NCBI GenBank assembly: GCA_916048095.2 | Contig: OU696596.1 | Location: 1,675,195 to 1,739,194 of the forward strand | Direction of reading: 5' to 3' | DNA: 64,000 nucleotides | DNA from: Sacculina carcini | Lineage: Eukaryota; Arthropoda; Thecostraca; Sacculinidae | Shown: piece by piece, positions 1 through 13,390 of the stretch | Layout of the letters: each line of letters starts with the position of its first letter | How positions within the stretch are numbered: the first letter of the stretch is position 1 | Program-made: the position numbers and the translations under genes | The notes under the pieces: model-generated | Database searches by the model: none | What the model was told of the DNA's origin: nothing | What the model saw: the letters and a program-made list of their open reading frames with translations, nothing else

Positions 1-66
1 TGCTCCGCCAGCCCCCTAAACTTTTTCCTTAGCCCCCCATAGGAAAAATCCTAGCGTCGCCACTGA
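1..66 (-). mobile_element. Terminal fragment of a DNA transposon, probably hAT-like, cut by the window edge
   Basis: Read on the minus strand, the segment begins near position 66 with CAGTGGCGACGCTAGG and continues into a G-rich tract. CAGNGGCG starts of this kind are common at hAT-superfamily and similar non-autonomous termini in animals. Only one end lies in the window, so neither a partner terminus nor a target-site duplication can be checked. Confidence 0.4.
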
Positions 67-214
67 ATATCATGTGCCTATTACTGCGTAATTACCTCCT
101 ATAATCATACTGAGAGCAACAAGTTTGATATTATCAAGCTTATATTAAACATACATACACTTACATAAATAATGTCATAATCAACAAGGTAATTATTTAT
201 TATAAGGTTTTGTT

Positions 215-516
215 TAGGTCATTTACCTGATAAACATATAAAAGGTCATCAACCTCGTAAACACACAGTTCACTAACCTCGTAAACCACGCTATTAATTG
301 AACTCAGGAAGCATGGATATATTTGTCATAAACATACAGGTCACTGACCTCATAGCCACACATTTCATTGAGCTCACATTAATTATAATTAATTAAAAGT
401 AATTATTATTAAGCACTCAGTTAATTGACCTCATAACAAAAATTACACATAAGCACACCCAGTGCATTGACCTCATACAAAGGTCATATACACAGGTCAC
501 ACAGGTCACTGACCTC
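215..516. promoter_or_regulatory. Cluster of AGGTCA/TGACCT half-sites, with two perfect IR-1 palindromes
   Basis: About ten AGGTCA or TGACCT hexamers occur in 300 bases. Two are arranged as AGGTCACTGACCT, at 338-350 and 503-515. That is the IR-1 geometry bound by some nuclear receptors such as EcR/RXR types. The block also looks like a degenerate tandem repeat with CTCATAAAC and CTCGTAAAC phrases. The second palindrome overlaps the donor of the PLEKHH exon ending at 514. Regulatory function is inference; repeat amplification could explain the hexamer density. Confidence 0.3.
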
Positions 517-636
517 AACGCTTGTTCTACGTTCACTTCTGTACTCATTGAGCTGACTGAGTCGACACTGCAGTAAATGCACCTGCTGATTGCAACGGCG
601 ATTCTGATCACGCAGGTACTGATTCTGCTCCTCCAA
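514..636 (-). CDS. PLEKHH: PLEKHH exon 5: coiled-coil segment [12 protein letters not shown]
   Basis: This 123-base exon is phase 0 at both ends. Its acceptor follows a (GT)n tract ending GGGATAG, and its donor is GAG|GTCAGTGACC. It encodes a 41-residue acidic/basic coiled coil that aligns with the LEMENQHLKSHNQRL region of PLEKHH1. Confidence 0.85.
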
Positions 637-2004
637 CTATCCCACCCCACACACACACACACACATACATTGAACATTGTCAGTGTGAGTGTTGCTTCGG
701 CTGTGTTAGCGAGTGGACGTTCATTTTTGTGATTCTAAATATTTGACAGTTTTCAGGGAAATTTCAACAGTTTTCTAGGGTTGTTCTGCTCCAAATTATT
801 TTAGAGAGTGTGCACGTCATTTGGTGTTCGTCGGTGCATTCCTTATTGTCATCCCTGGTGCTGTAGAGGCACTAAAAGTTGGATTTTATCGTTAGTTTTG
901 TTGTATTTCAGGCGATTTTGAATGAAATGCCTTTTTCGGCTGAAACTTCTGCGCAAAAAACGTGCTCTAATACGATAAGCAACCCGCGAAACGAACAATT
1001 TTTTTAGTCTATTTTATATTCTTCTCAACTTCACCACTTCAGTCTACCGCTTCAGTCACTTCAGTCTACCGCGCGCGGCGCTGGAGTGCGCACGCGACCG
1101 GGGCTCCTGTGATAATTTGTCGTGTAGTTATTGTTATATATATATCTATGTTGTAAGATGCTTCTAAAAACCACGTAGTGGATGAGTGTCGCAATAAATG
1201 AATGATAGAATGTATATATCAGTGACATCCTTGACTTCCAAGCCTTTCAAAAGTTCTCCACATCCTTATATGGAAATACATAGCTGAAATATCCGTTGTT
1301 TTTATTATATTATATTTCATTTCGACATTTTGCATCGGTGTAACAACATCTTATACATAGATATGAAAAATTTCCTTACACTGATCCTGCTATTACAAAA
1401 AATGCTATTATAATACAAATATGGTATATATGTTTTATGTTTGTGTGTTTGTTTATGTATGATGTTTACTCTTGTTCTCTGAAATAGCGTGGTTTGTTAT
1501 TAATGTTGAAAAATATTGTATATTGTTATTATTTGTTCATGTACGCATCACCTCTCTCACACACATATAAGTCCCAAAAAAGCTTTTGTTTATCTCACTT
1601 TGTCCATATTCATCTGTTAAAATTTTTCACTTACACATATACACACTTGATTAATATTTTTAGACATATAGAATGTATATGCAAAAGTTAGATAGGGATA
1701 ATTGTATTATTTGGGATAATTCAGGCAAGATAAGTCATGGAAAATAACTGAAAAATACTAGATGTTTGAGAGATGTTTGAAGAAGTATAGTTTACCATAT
1801 ACAGGTGTGCGTTGATGTCTGGAATCAGTTATTGGGGAGGATATTGTATGAGCTAACAGCGTAGAGCGAGAGTTTACGCATAGATGGTGGATAATACGGG
1901 TGTGAAATACTGGGAATTTCAGGGAAGATAGGTTACTAGAGGGTGGGTTGGAGACAGGACAGCACGAGCACAGCTCATCTCCTGTGATAAACAAATAACT
2001 GAAT

Positions 2005-2036
<32 letters not shown>

Positions 2037-5000
2037 TATACTAGCGATTGTATTGAAAACTACCGTGGTATCCTATCCTAAAACAGTGAATATTTAAGCG
2101 TGATATTACTGCACGTGAGTTATGTTATGTGAGACCTTCTAGTAATACATTTCACAACTTCAACACACATGTATGTGTGTTGAAGTAGTGAAATGTATTA
2201 CTAGAAATTAAAGAATGTATTGTAAGAATGTATGTAAGAATGTATTGTAAAGTTGTGAAATGTATTACTAGAAAGTATTATTAGAAAAAAGTTGTGAAAT
2301 GTATTACACACACACATACATGTGTGTATGTATCAAAATTGATTGCCTAGTTAAATACCCAATAACTATCAGAGTGCAAAAAACATCATTTTTTCAAAAA
2401 GCTTCATATCCACACACACACACACGTCCTCAACGAAAGACACATATTACGTATATTTGACAGGGAAAATATCGCGCGAGTTTCAGCATCGAGCGCGTGC
2501 AACTATTTTCCGAGCAGACTATTTCCACGAGACAAATTGGTGCAGAAATAATCTCCACACACACGCACATACACACTGACAAACACACACACTCACACAA
2601 ACATACACATATATATCATTATGAGTTAAATTGGAAAGCTTGATACTCTGAGCTGAAATAGGGTGCCTGCCAGTTCATTTCTGCTTGCTACACACACATA
2701 TACACACTGACACTGACACATACAGACACTTCTTCTACCTCGCCATTTTCTCCTACTTCTCTCTGTCTATTTTCATCTTCGTTATTGCACTGATACACAC
2801 TGTATGTGACTTCTCTGTTGGTTTTCAAGATTTAGTCAAGATGTTAGAAGATTTAGTCAAGATTTAGTGAAGATTTAGTGAAGATTTAGTAAAGATTTAG
2901 TGAAGATTTAGTGAAGATTTAGTGAAGACTTAGTGAAGATTTAGTGAAGATTTAGTGAAGATTTAGTGAAGATTTAGTGAAGACTTAGTGAAGATTTAGT
3001 GAAGATTTAGTGAAGATTTAGTGAAGATTTAGTCAAGATTTAGTCAAGATTTAGTGAATATTTAGTGAAGATTTAGTGAAGATTTAGTGAAGATTTAGTG
3101 AAGATTTAGTGAAGATGTTAGAAGATTTAGTGAAGATTTAGTGAAGATTTAGTGAAGATTTAGTCAAGACTTAGTGAAGATTTAGTGAAGATTTAGTGAA
3201 GATTTAGTGAAGATTTAGTGAAGATTTAGTGAAGATTTAGTCAAGACTTAGTGAAGATTTAGTGAAGATTTAGTGAAGATTTAGTCAAGACTTAGTGAAG
3301 ATTTAGTGAAGATTTAGTGAAGATTTAGTCAAGATTTAGTGAATATTTAGTGAAGATTTAGTGAAGATTTAGTGAAGATTTAGTGAAGATTTAGTGAAGA
3401 TGTTAGAAGATTTAGTGAAGATTTAGTGAAGATTTAGTGAAGATTTAGTCAAGACTTAGTGAAGATTTAGTGAAGATTTAGTGAAGATTTAGTGAAGATT
3501 TAGTGAAGATTTAGTGAAGATTTAGTCAAGATGTTTGTGAAGATTCAGTCAAGATGTTATTAGATTTAGTCAAGATGTTTGTGAAGATTTAGTCAAGATG
3601 TTATTAGTGTTTCCCTGTTCGCTGACCACTGATCACGCAGTTACCTCATTCTCTACACGTTCTTCTTATCATTATCTTCTTCCATCACTCTCTTATCCTA
3701 TCCATTCTTCTATAAATGTATATTATATATACATATTCCATATCCCACATAGTTTAACATATCTTATATATCACCAAGTATTACAAATAAATATTGTAAA
3801 TAAATAAATCAATAATTCCTAATTTATACCTTTCATATCTCTTTTTCTATCCTTCTATATTTCTTCTTTTTCCCTGCACTGTGTATGTGTGTCTGTGTGT
3901 GACATACACACGTACATACACACACACACAAACAGACACATACACAAACTGACACACACATACACACACTGTCACACACAAACAGTGACACATACACAAA
4001 CTGACACACACATACACACACTGTCACACACAAACAGTGACACATACACAAACTGACACACACATACACACACATACACACACAAACAGTGACACACACA
4101 CAAGCTGACACACACACTGACACACACATACACACTGTTACAGTGACACTGACACACACACACACACTGACACACACACACACACACGGACACTCTGACA
4201 CACACACATACACACTGTCACACACAAACACACATACACACTGCCACACCCATACAAACTGTTACAGTGACACACACACATTGACACACACACATACACA
4301 CATACACACACACACTGTCACACACACATACACACATACAAACTGTTACAGTGACACACATTGGACCAACTAGCGCAATTTAGCAGCGCAGCCGCCAGCC
4401 TGAATACAAACAAGCGCAGAAAATGCCGGCCGAAAAAAAAGCACAAAACTAAAAGAGCCGCTATCCATTAAGCACGTGTTTTACTGAAAAACTGCGTCTG
4501 CGAGTTTCAAGCTTATTGTCGAATATATGTTTGGTAAATGTGGACTAAATGTTATGTAGTTCTATGGTAATATATTGTTAAGTTTTATAATAATAATAAT
4601 AGTATTATTATTGGTAATAAAAATACATAATTCTACTGGTATTCTGTGTTATGCCATGGCTTTAGATATCATGTCTGTCTGTTTTAAAATGATGATTTAT
4701 AAAAGGAATTCAATTAGCGAAAAAGCTTCCTACAACTTCTGTATGACCCTTCTGTACTTGTGTACAACCCTTCTTCTGTACTTGTGTACATATGTACAAC
4801 CCCAATTCTTGTGACACCAAAATTGTATCATGTGTCATCTTTAGATATATATTCAATAATATAATAACATAATAATAAATATGAATAACCGATATAAATA
4901 TAAAGAACAAGCGTAAATAATAAATATATAAACGTATTAATAATAGACGGAAATGGAGAAGGGAGGAAGTGTTGGATTATGGTTTATGCACTGACTTCTT

Positions 5001-5094
5001 TCAGTTTGTTTGTCACCCATTTCTTTATTCTTGCTGCCTTCACTTCCACCTGCTTCGCTTCATCCAGTCGTATTCTCTTCTGCTCGTCCACCTG

Positions 5095-5155
<61 letters not shown>

Positions 5156-6624
5156 ATCATTATAGCACCCTTCTGGTGACCCTTCTCTACTTGTGTACTT
5201 CTGTACAACCCCGATTCTTGTGACTCTAAAATTGTGTCATGTGTCATCTTTAGATATAAATATAATAATATAAATATAATAATACAAATATATTAATATA
5301 AATATAATAATATAAATATATTAATATAAATATAATAATATAATATAATATACTTATTGTACTTACACTGACATAGCTACACATTAACACTTCACACACG
5401 ACACTGACACACTGACACACACACTGACACACACACACACACTGACACACACACACAATCATTACAGTATATTTATGTATGTTATGTTATTGCTTGCTTT
5501 CGTTAACAGTTCTTCTGGGGATTTGGATGGAAGGGGGGGGGGGGGGGTTCAAGCAGTTTTCTCCTTATTCCCCATCTACTTCTACGTCTACGTCTTCTCC
5601 GGTGTTGAAAATCGGTATAAAACAAAACACCAGAAATATACTCGCTAAGTTAGTGCGATTTCGCAGCCGGGAAAAAGCCAGAAATTTGCCACCAATTGCT
5701 CGTAGAGTTAATACCAACAAGATGAGAGACAGGAAGAGAAAAACAGAGAGAGAGAGAGAGTGGATGATTACAAACATGCACGCACGAGCGCACGTGTTTT
5801 GCATGTCAAAGACGATTGTCAGAGAGAGAGGAAGGGAAGTCAATTTCCGTTCGACCAATAACAATGGACAATAATGAAAACACATTCGCCACATGAATGT
5901 TTCCTCGAAGAAACAACAATATATAACACCGCAAAAATGCATAAAAACCGTGCCAACTATATTATACATCCTCCGGGAAATTTACATTATAAAAATAGTA
6001 CTTATAATACATAAATATACATCTATACCTAAAGAATGCCCAGAAGACATTCGCAATATGCAACACCGCAAAAATGCATCAAAAACGTGCCAACTATATT
6101 ATACATCCTCCGAGAAATCTACATTATAAAAATAATACATAAAATACATAAATATAACAATAACTGTGTGTATATTAAATGAAAAGGATAAAGCCGCATA
6201 ATTTTCTGGAAATATGCAAAGAAATATATAATAATTTGAAAGCTAGTAAATATGAAAACATTTTAGTGTGAAAAATGAACAATTCACAGTAAAATAGGTT
6301 GATAATCTTTGCTACATAGCACACCTTCAAATAGCGTAAATTTCCAAAAAGCATAATATATTTTTGGGTCTCTTCGAGTTTGTTATTTGGAGACTCGAAT
6401 GTGTATTTGAACTGCTACTTCAGTGAGAAATTCCTTTCAACCAGCAAAAAAACCTAGCAAATTCATTTTATGCTCGTGATTTAATACCTGAACGACTTCC
6501 ATTACCAGATTAAAATACATTTACAGAAGAGATACAGTGGCTTCGATCAATGTATAACAGTGTTTATTCAGCAGATGAGGCGAGATGCAGCCCCATTCAG
6601 CACGTGCTAAGTCTCAGCAGATTT

Positions 6625-6688
<64 letters not shown>

Positions 6689-7501
6689 ACACACAATCAG
6701 CACACATACATCTGAAACTTCACGAATTTCTCGGCCCAGATCGAGCGAAGTTGGAAGCGCGAATGATCCACTGACATCTGGATGATCGGAATAGCAAATG
6801 AGCAGAAATTCAATGAAGCAATGCCAATAGACACTTTGCTAATTTGCATATGCATTGAGCATCACAAAATGTCTGAAATCGCTAGGCGAAGATTGATAAG
6901 AACCCCTACGATTTCTGTATTAACACAGTAGAAACAAGATTTTTATGTCACGTGAGTTGTATTTTGTGTAACCTCATTGGTCTCTGGTATCTAATCACAA
7001 TGGAATCAAATTATTTGCTAGTGTTGAATAAACAGTGTTACTGATACAGAGACACTTAACGAAAACATGTTGTTCTCAAAACAACACATACTTTAAATAA
7101 ATCATTGCGATATAAAATAAATACAAATAAAATAATACATTCTTATTCTAATTAGTCTGGAAAATATAGAATATTTTAATAAATCACGTGCATACGTGTG
7201 TTTGTATTTCGCTCTAAGCAAAATGAAACATTTTTTCGTGAAATGAATTTAGCACGTGGAATGAAGGCAAGAGATCTTGCGCATCTTGACAAATGCGACA
7301 GTAATTAAAGTAAACGATCCACTAGAAGCCTTTACGATGACGTCAGCTTATATTAGACTTGTTTACTTCTCATGCTGTGTGTGTGTTTGTGTATGTGTGT
7401 GTGTGTGTGTATGTTTGTGTGTGTATGTTTGTGTGTGTGTGTGTATGTGTGTATGTTTGTGTGTGTGTTTGTGTGGGTATGTTTGTTTGTGTGTGTGTGT
7501 A

Positions 7502-7533
<32 letters not shown>

Positions 7534-7633
7534 GAATGATACAAGCATTGATTCTTCTCTCTGCATTCTCTCAGCTCTTTCTGTCTCTCTCTCTCTCTCT
7601 TTCTTTCTTATCTACATTGCTTCGTTGAACATA

Positions 7634-7696
<63 letters not shown>

Positions 7697-8193
7697 GGGG
7701 CTTGTGGGAATTCGCTATTCTGCTTGAGTAAACTAAATTTTATTCTTCAGTGTCAAGCCAGTCTTATAGTGTGTTCATTGTATGCGACACAGAACAAACA
7801 AACAAACAAACACAAACACACACACACACAATATCAGTTTTACTTCAAATCGTTTATGAAATGAGCCCGAAAAGAAAAAAATTATATTTTCATGATAACT
7901 TATTATAATTGAACTTGATGATTATTAATAAAAATAAATAAGATATTAAATAATAAGGGAAGGAGCGGAATCACAGTGTACCTCTCCTTGAAGATGATTG
8001 ATTGCACAATCTCTTTGTTGCACACACGATCTCAGCACGTTCAGCTGATGATGACTTTCAGATGATGATGGTGAACTGCTGATGGACATATCAGCCAGTC
8101 GCTGCTCCAATAACCTCGCCTACACACACACACACACATTACATTACATTATGACATTTATATCGCGCTTTTCACCCGAGGGTCTGAAAAGCG

Positions 8194-8230
<37 letters not shown>

Positions 8231-8892
8231 ACACTCACACTCAAGTACAAGAGTCATGCATATACACAATCACGAACACACACACTCACCTACATACACA
8301 CACACAAAACAGACAAGTACATATACACACAAGCACAAACATACACTCACGTTTACATACTCAGAAACACAAAAATACACACGCACACACACACACATAT
8401 TGAATAAGATAGTACAGCAGATATACACCACAGAAGACAACACAACATACAACACACACACACACACAAGAGGAGTCATGGAAAAAAACTGAAAAATACT
8501 AGATGCTCAAGAGATGTTTGAAGAAGTATAGTTTCCCATATACAGGTGTGTGTTGATGTCTGGAATCAGTTATTGGGGAGGATATTGTAGGAGCTAACAT
8601 CATAGAAGGAAAGTTTAAACAGAGATAGTGGATAATACTGGTGTGAAATACTGGGAATTTCAGGGAAGATAGGTTACTAGAGGGTGGGTTGGAGACAGCA
8701 CGAGCTCATCTCCTGTGATAAACAAATAGGTGAATACACACACACACATATTCTTGTATGGTGTATATTCTTCCTAGTATATGCTTATGTTTGTGTGTGT
8801 GTGAGTGTGTATATATGTTTGTGTACAAGTGTCATTTGATGCCATATATACATACCGTGTAAGTATGCATATATAAGTGTAAATATTTGTCA

Positions 8893-8940
<48 letters not shown>

Positions 8941-9111
8941 TGTCTGAAATTGTACTGAAAAACCAACCTATTGGAGTATAATAAAGCAATTTACTTTACT
9001 TTACTTACATTTCATTTATTGATCATTTATAATGCGCATAGATAATAATTATACAAATACGTAATTACATACACAAACTCACTCATGTATACATATACAT
9101 ACAAATACACA

Positions 9112-9154
<43 letters not shown>

Positions 9155-9230
9155 GCGCTTGCAAACGAGATTAGACTGAATTGCTATTTCACATTTAGCA
9201 ATTTTCTTTTTGGTCGATTCCATGTATCTA

Positions 9231-9322
<92 letters not shown>

Positions 9323-10076
9323 TCAATACATGACAAAAACTAAACAAACCTGAATTACACTCCCAATATAAAAGAAACATTAGTGCATGTACAATAAAAT
9401 ATAACACATCAAATCACACGCACACAAATTTAGTAAAAATCATTTGTTTTTTTGTGTGATATTCATGTTTCTGTTTGTATCTTGTGCACTACTCATAATG
9501 ACGTTGTTTTATTATATCGCCTTGTGCTAACAAATGCTCTCAAAACACCACTGCCTGCACGTGCACTCACAAATATCACCTACTTTACGTGAAATTTTAC
9601 TGCAGAAGATTGCACAGGAGATTAATGTTTGTATTGCGAGCGTGTTCCACATGCGACTGGATAGACAATAGAAGTGTCAATAGACATTGAAATAACAATA
9701 CGTTGAGCACGAATAAAGCGGCTGATTCTCGTGACAATACAACCTAGCATCCTCCGTGCAGTGCTAAATCTCAGCTACACAAAATCACGACTGAGTGGAA
9801 AATACACACATAAAAAACACACACAAACAGATATACACATACAAATACATATAGACACATACAAATAGACAAATACACACACATACAAATGCATACACAA
9901 ACACATACAAATACGTACATATACACAAAACACACACACTCACACACACACCCACACATACAAAGGAATACACAAACACATACAAATAAGTACACATACA
10001 CACATACACACTCTCACTCACACACACACATATACAAAGGCATACACAAATACGTACACATACACATACAAATACA

Positions 10077-10126
<50 letters not shown>

Positions 10127-10815
10127 TACATGCTGATTCACACACACACACACACATACATACAGAGCAGCTAGACAGTGGGGGAATTCCAGCTGACACA
10201 ACGCCACTAGATCGATAACACCCTATTGCTAGCGTCCCCACACTCACTCTCACACTCACACAACACTGTACCCCTGCACTGCAAGGGACGATGCTGTTCT
10301 ATCACCCTCACTAAACCTCACTGATTGTGTGTTGTAAAAGGATGTATTTAATACAAAAATTAACAAACTTCAATTCAATCTACCACATTCCACACACAAT
10401 TCCTCCCGCTTGTTAAATCGATAACGCCAAAACAGTTTAAATTACACGACATTTAAATCAACAACTCTCGTGCTAAATATCACAACGGCACCTCTTAATA
10501 ATACTAATTACAGCAACACTGTATCAATACAGTACTGACTAGGATGCTTATGATTATGATGCTGACAGAATTCGACAAACATCAACACACTAACACACAC
10601 ACACACACACACACACGTTCCGCTGTGTGTGAATGAATGGAACAGTTTACACAAGACGATGGTAGAAGTCAATATCGTTTATCACTGTTTAACTAGAAAA
10701 ACTAGATGAATATTGGAAGAAAGACAGGACAATCCGAGCATAGCTCATATCCTGTAACCCAACTAGGTGAGTACACATAAACAGAGACAAACACACGTTT
10801 ACATCCTACATACCT

Positions 10816-10863
<48 letters not shown>

Positions 10864-11214
10864 AAATATACATATACACATACAGATTTGCATACACATA
10901 TTTACATACTTACACACACACACACACACACACACACTTATACCCACACACACACACACAAATATGCACACATGAATAATTACGATATATGTACTTACAC
11001 ACTCGTACACATACACACACAAACACAAACATTAGGGTAAATCCTATGCTATATACAAATGATATGCACGCATAACACACACATACACACATTGTGTGTG
11101 TGTGTGTTTGTGTGTGTGATTTTGTCATGCATAGCTAATGACGATAGCACACATACACATACATACACTCGAAGTATATCATGTCATTGTCATGAATGTA
11201 TCAAATATAAATAA

Positions 11215-11269
<55 letters not shown>

Positions 11270-13342
11270 TGTGGGATTTCCCAGGCCGGTGGGGAATAGA
11301 GTGGTTGCCAGGTGGGAAACGAATGGTCGTACAGAAGAACAAGAACAGAGAAAAATACAAGAATTACATAGAACGAAGCAGAGATATGAAGCAAAACGAC
11401 CCCGAAGGTCATTAAGGTCATTTAGGTCAGTTTAATCTAATGAAACACAAGATCAATGCGCAAGTCAGCCGGATAAATTGCATGAAACTTCAGCTGAACA
11501 AAGTTTGATTATCCAGCATAATTAATTGCATGAAACGGAGGTGCATATGCAAATTAACTGCATGCACGTTTATTGATTAAACAACACGGGCTATATAACC
11601 GAGGGCACTTCCAGAAATATGCACTTATAAATTCGTAGAAAAAACAATTATTTCTTCAAGGTTTGACGGAATTAGCTTTTTAATTAACGTTATAAAAGAT
11701 AGAGGAATTGTTTAGTTTTCCTCATTTCTTCTCCATCGTTTCTGTTTGCTCAGCATTTTAATGAAGAAGCAGAAGATTGGTTCGTACTGAATTGCGTCCG
11801 TTAGCAAAACAACCACTGACACACATACAGACACACACACACACACACACACGTGCGTTCTGCTCGCTTTCATTCGCATCCAATTTGGTAGTGGGCGAAA
11901 ATTCGACGAAAAATTGGCTGCATTTGAATAGGCCGACAAACTTGGCCAAGTTCCTACGCAACCCCTCATTCACTCAAGAAAAACATGAGAAAAGCAAGAT
12001 TGATAAGAGGAATAAAAATAAACACACTCACACAAAGAGAAGACATCACGAACACATATCACGTTTTTTGTCAAATCTTCAATTATCATGCAGATTTCAG
12101 TCAGAAAACATTGCACTTTTTCGCTGAAACCTCGTGGTAAGTAAAATGAAGTACCTCGTAATAAAATGATAATCCTGCTCTATCTATAATCTGCACATGA
12201 TTGTATATTATGCTATAATCTAGGAATTTCCAAACACATACCCACACATTATGTGTGTGTGTGTTTGTGTGCGCGTATGTAAAGCAAAGTAAATGACATT
12301 AAATACACTCCTTCTACAGACTATTAATTACAAAATAGAACAATAATATAATAAAAAGACACACATTTAGTTTGTGTGTGTGTTTGTATGTGTATGTATG
12401 TTTGTGTGTAAGTCAACATACAGCCACTCCTCCACTGGGGTATCTTCTGTGTGGCGCGTGTAGACGGTGCAGAGCAGCAGAGGACACTGTTGTGTCACAA
12501 TTGGACCCAGCAGTAGTCACCATGGTGGTGTAAGTGGCGGTGGTGGTGTTAGTTACTGCTGTAGCAGCACCAGAACCAGTAGCACAAGCAGAAACATTTG
12601 AAGCAGAAACGTGTGAAGCAGAAACGTGTGAAGCAGAAACATGTGAAGCAGAAACAAGTCTTGTTGCTCTTGTTCTTGATGTCCCACAGACAGGAGATTG
12701 AAGACGTGATGCTGAGGCTCTTGTACGACCAGTTAATGTATGGTGAAATCCCTGATGATGATGAAGGTTAAGATTGGGATTATGATGTCGTTGGCGTTGT
12801 AGAAGATCGGGTCGCGCATCAGAACAAGAATGATAGCGCGTGTAATTTCTGCTACCATTGGCAGAATCGCCACCAATACGCCCCATACCATCCATCACAC
12901 AATCACCCAACACTCACACACTCACACACCTGTGTCCCGTGCAAGTTGAATGAACACTGGAACAGAATCGTCGGTTTGCAGTCCCCCAAGCAGACACACA
13001 CACACAGACACACACACACAAACACACTCAGGCATGATAGATAGATGACAGAACTGTGACGAACTCGACGCACGTTGGATAATTTCGTCGGTTTCGTATC
13101 AAGTCGAGTGGCAAATCGCCGAAATGAAAAAAAACCAGTTAATCGTGCAATTCTCGTGCTGTGATTCATCTGCATCCTCCGCAAACAACTAAAATAACCG
13201 TTCATTCATATATATATATATATATATATACTATTAAAAGGATGTTATTATTAAAACTATTTTGTATATTAAGTAATATCAAGTATTTTGATCATAAACA
13301 GATACAGAGAGAAAGAGAAGAGCAGAAATATTAGAGAAAATA

Positions 13343-13390
<48 letters not shown>

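Larger units (their letters stand above)
637..4995 (-). other. PLEKHH intron 4-5
   Basis: No coding exon could be supported here. The intron holds a LINE-like 3' end (1745-2005), a long hairpin (2140-2205), an 11-bp array (2823-3600), a degenerate CA array (3890-4360) and AT-rich single-copy sequence. 1000-1130 is relatively GC- and CpG-rich (CCGCGCGCGGCGCTGG near 1070) without a recognisable gene. Confidence 0.6.
5092..7981 (-). other. PLEKHH intron 3-4
   Basis: It holds (AC)n at 5097-5154, AT-rich (ATAAATATAATA)n at 5245-5350, CACTGACA repeats at 5400-5460, a G15 run near 5525, a direct duplication (5926-6140), (AC)n at 6627-6690, and TG/CT tracts at 7376-7700. No exon is supported. Confidence 0.6.

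Noticed and set aside
64..1300. Additional PLEKHH exons left of 514
   Set aside because: None was found on the minus strand between 1 and 513 with matching phase; the next exon probably lies outside the window.
3833..4373. Several open frames of 60-140 codons rich in Cys/Val or Thr/His
   Set aside because: They are translations of CA/TG repeats. The same artefact explains long frames at 7277-7864, 9771-10259, 28749-29336, 39289-39789, 41306-41800, 42623-42993, 48683-49445, 53383-53815, 56932-57309 and 60351-61133.
11758..12127. Frames on both strands around 11.8-12.1 kb
   Set aside because: No frame is supported by splice sites, and PLEKHH phases do not need it. Possibly an old repeat.
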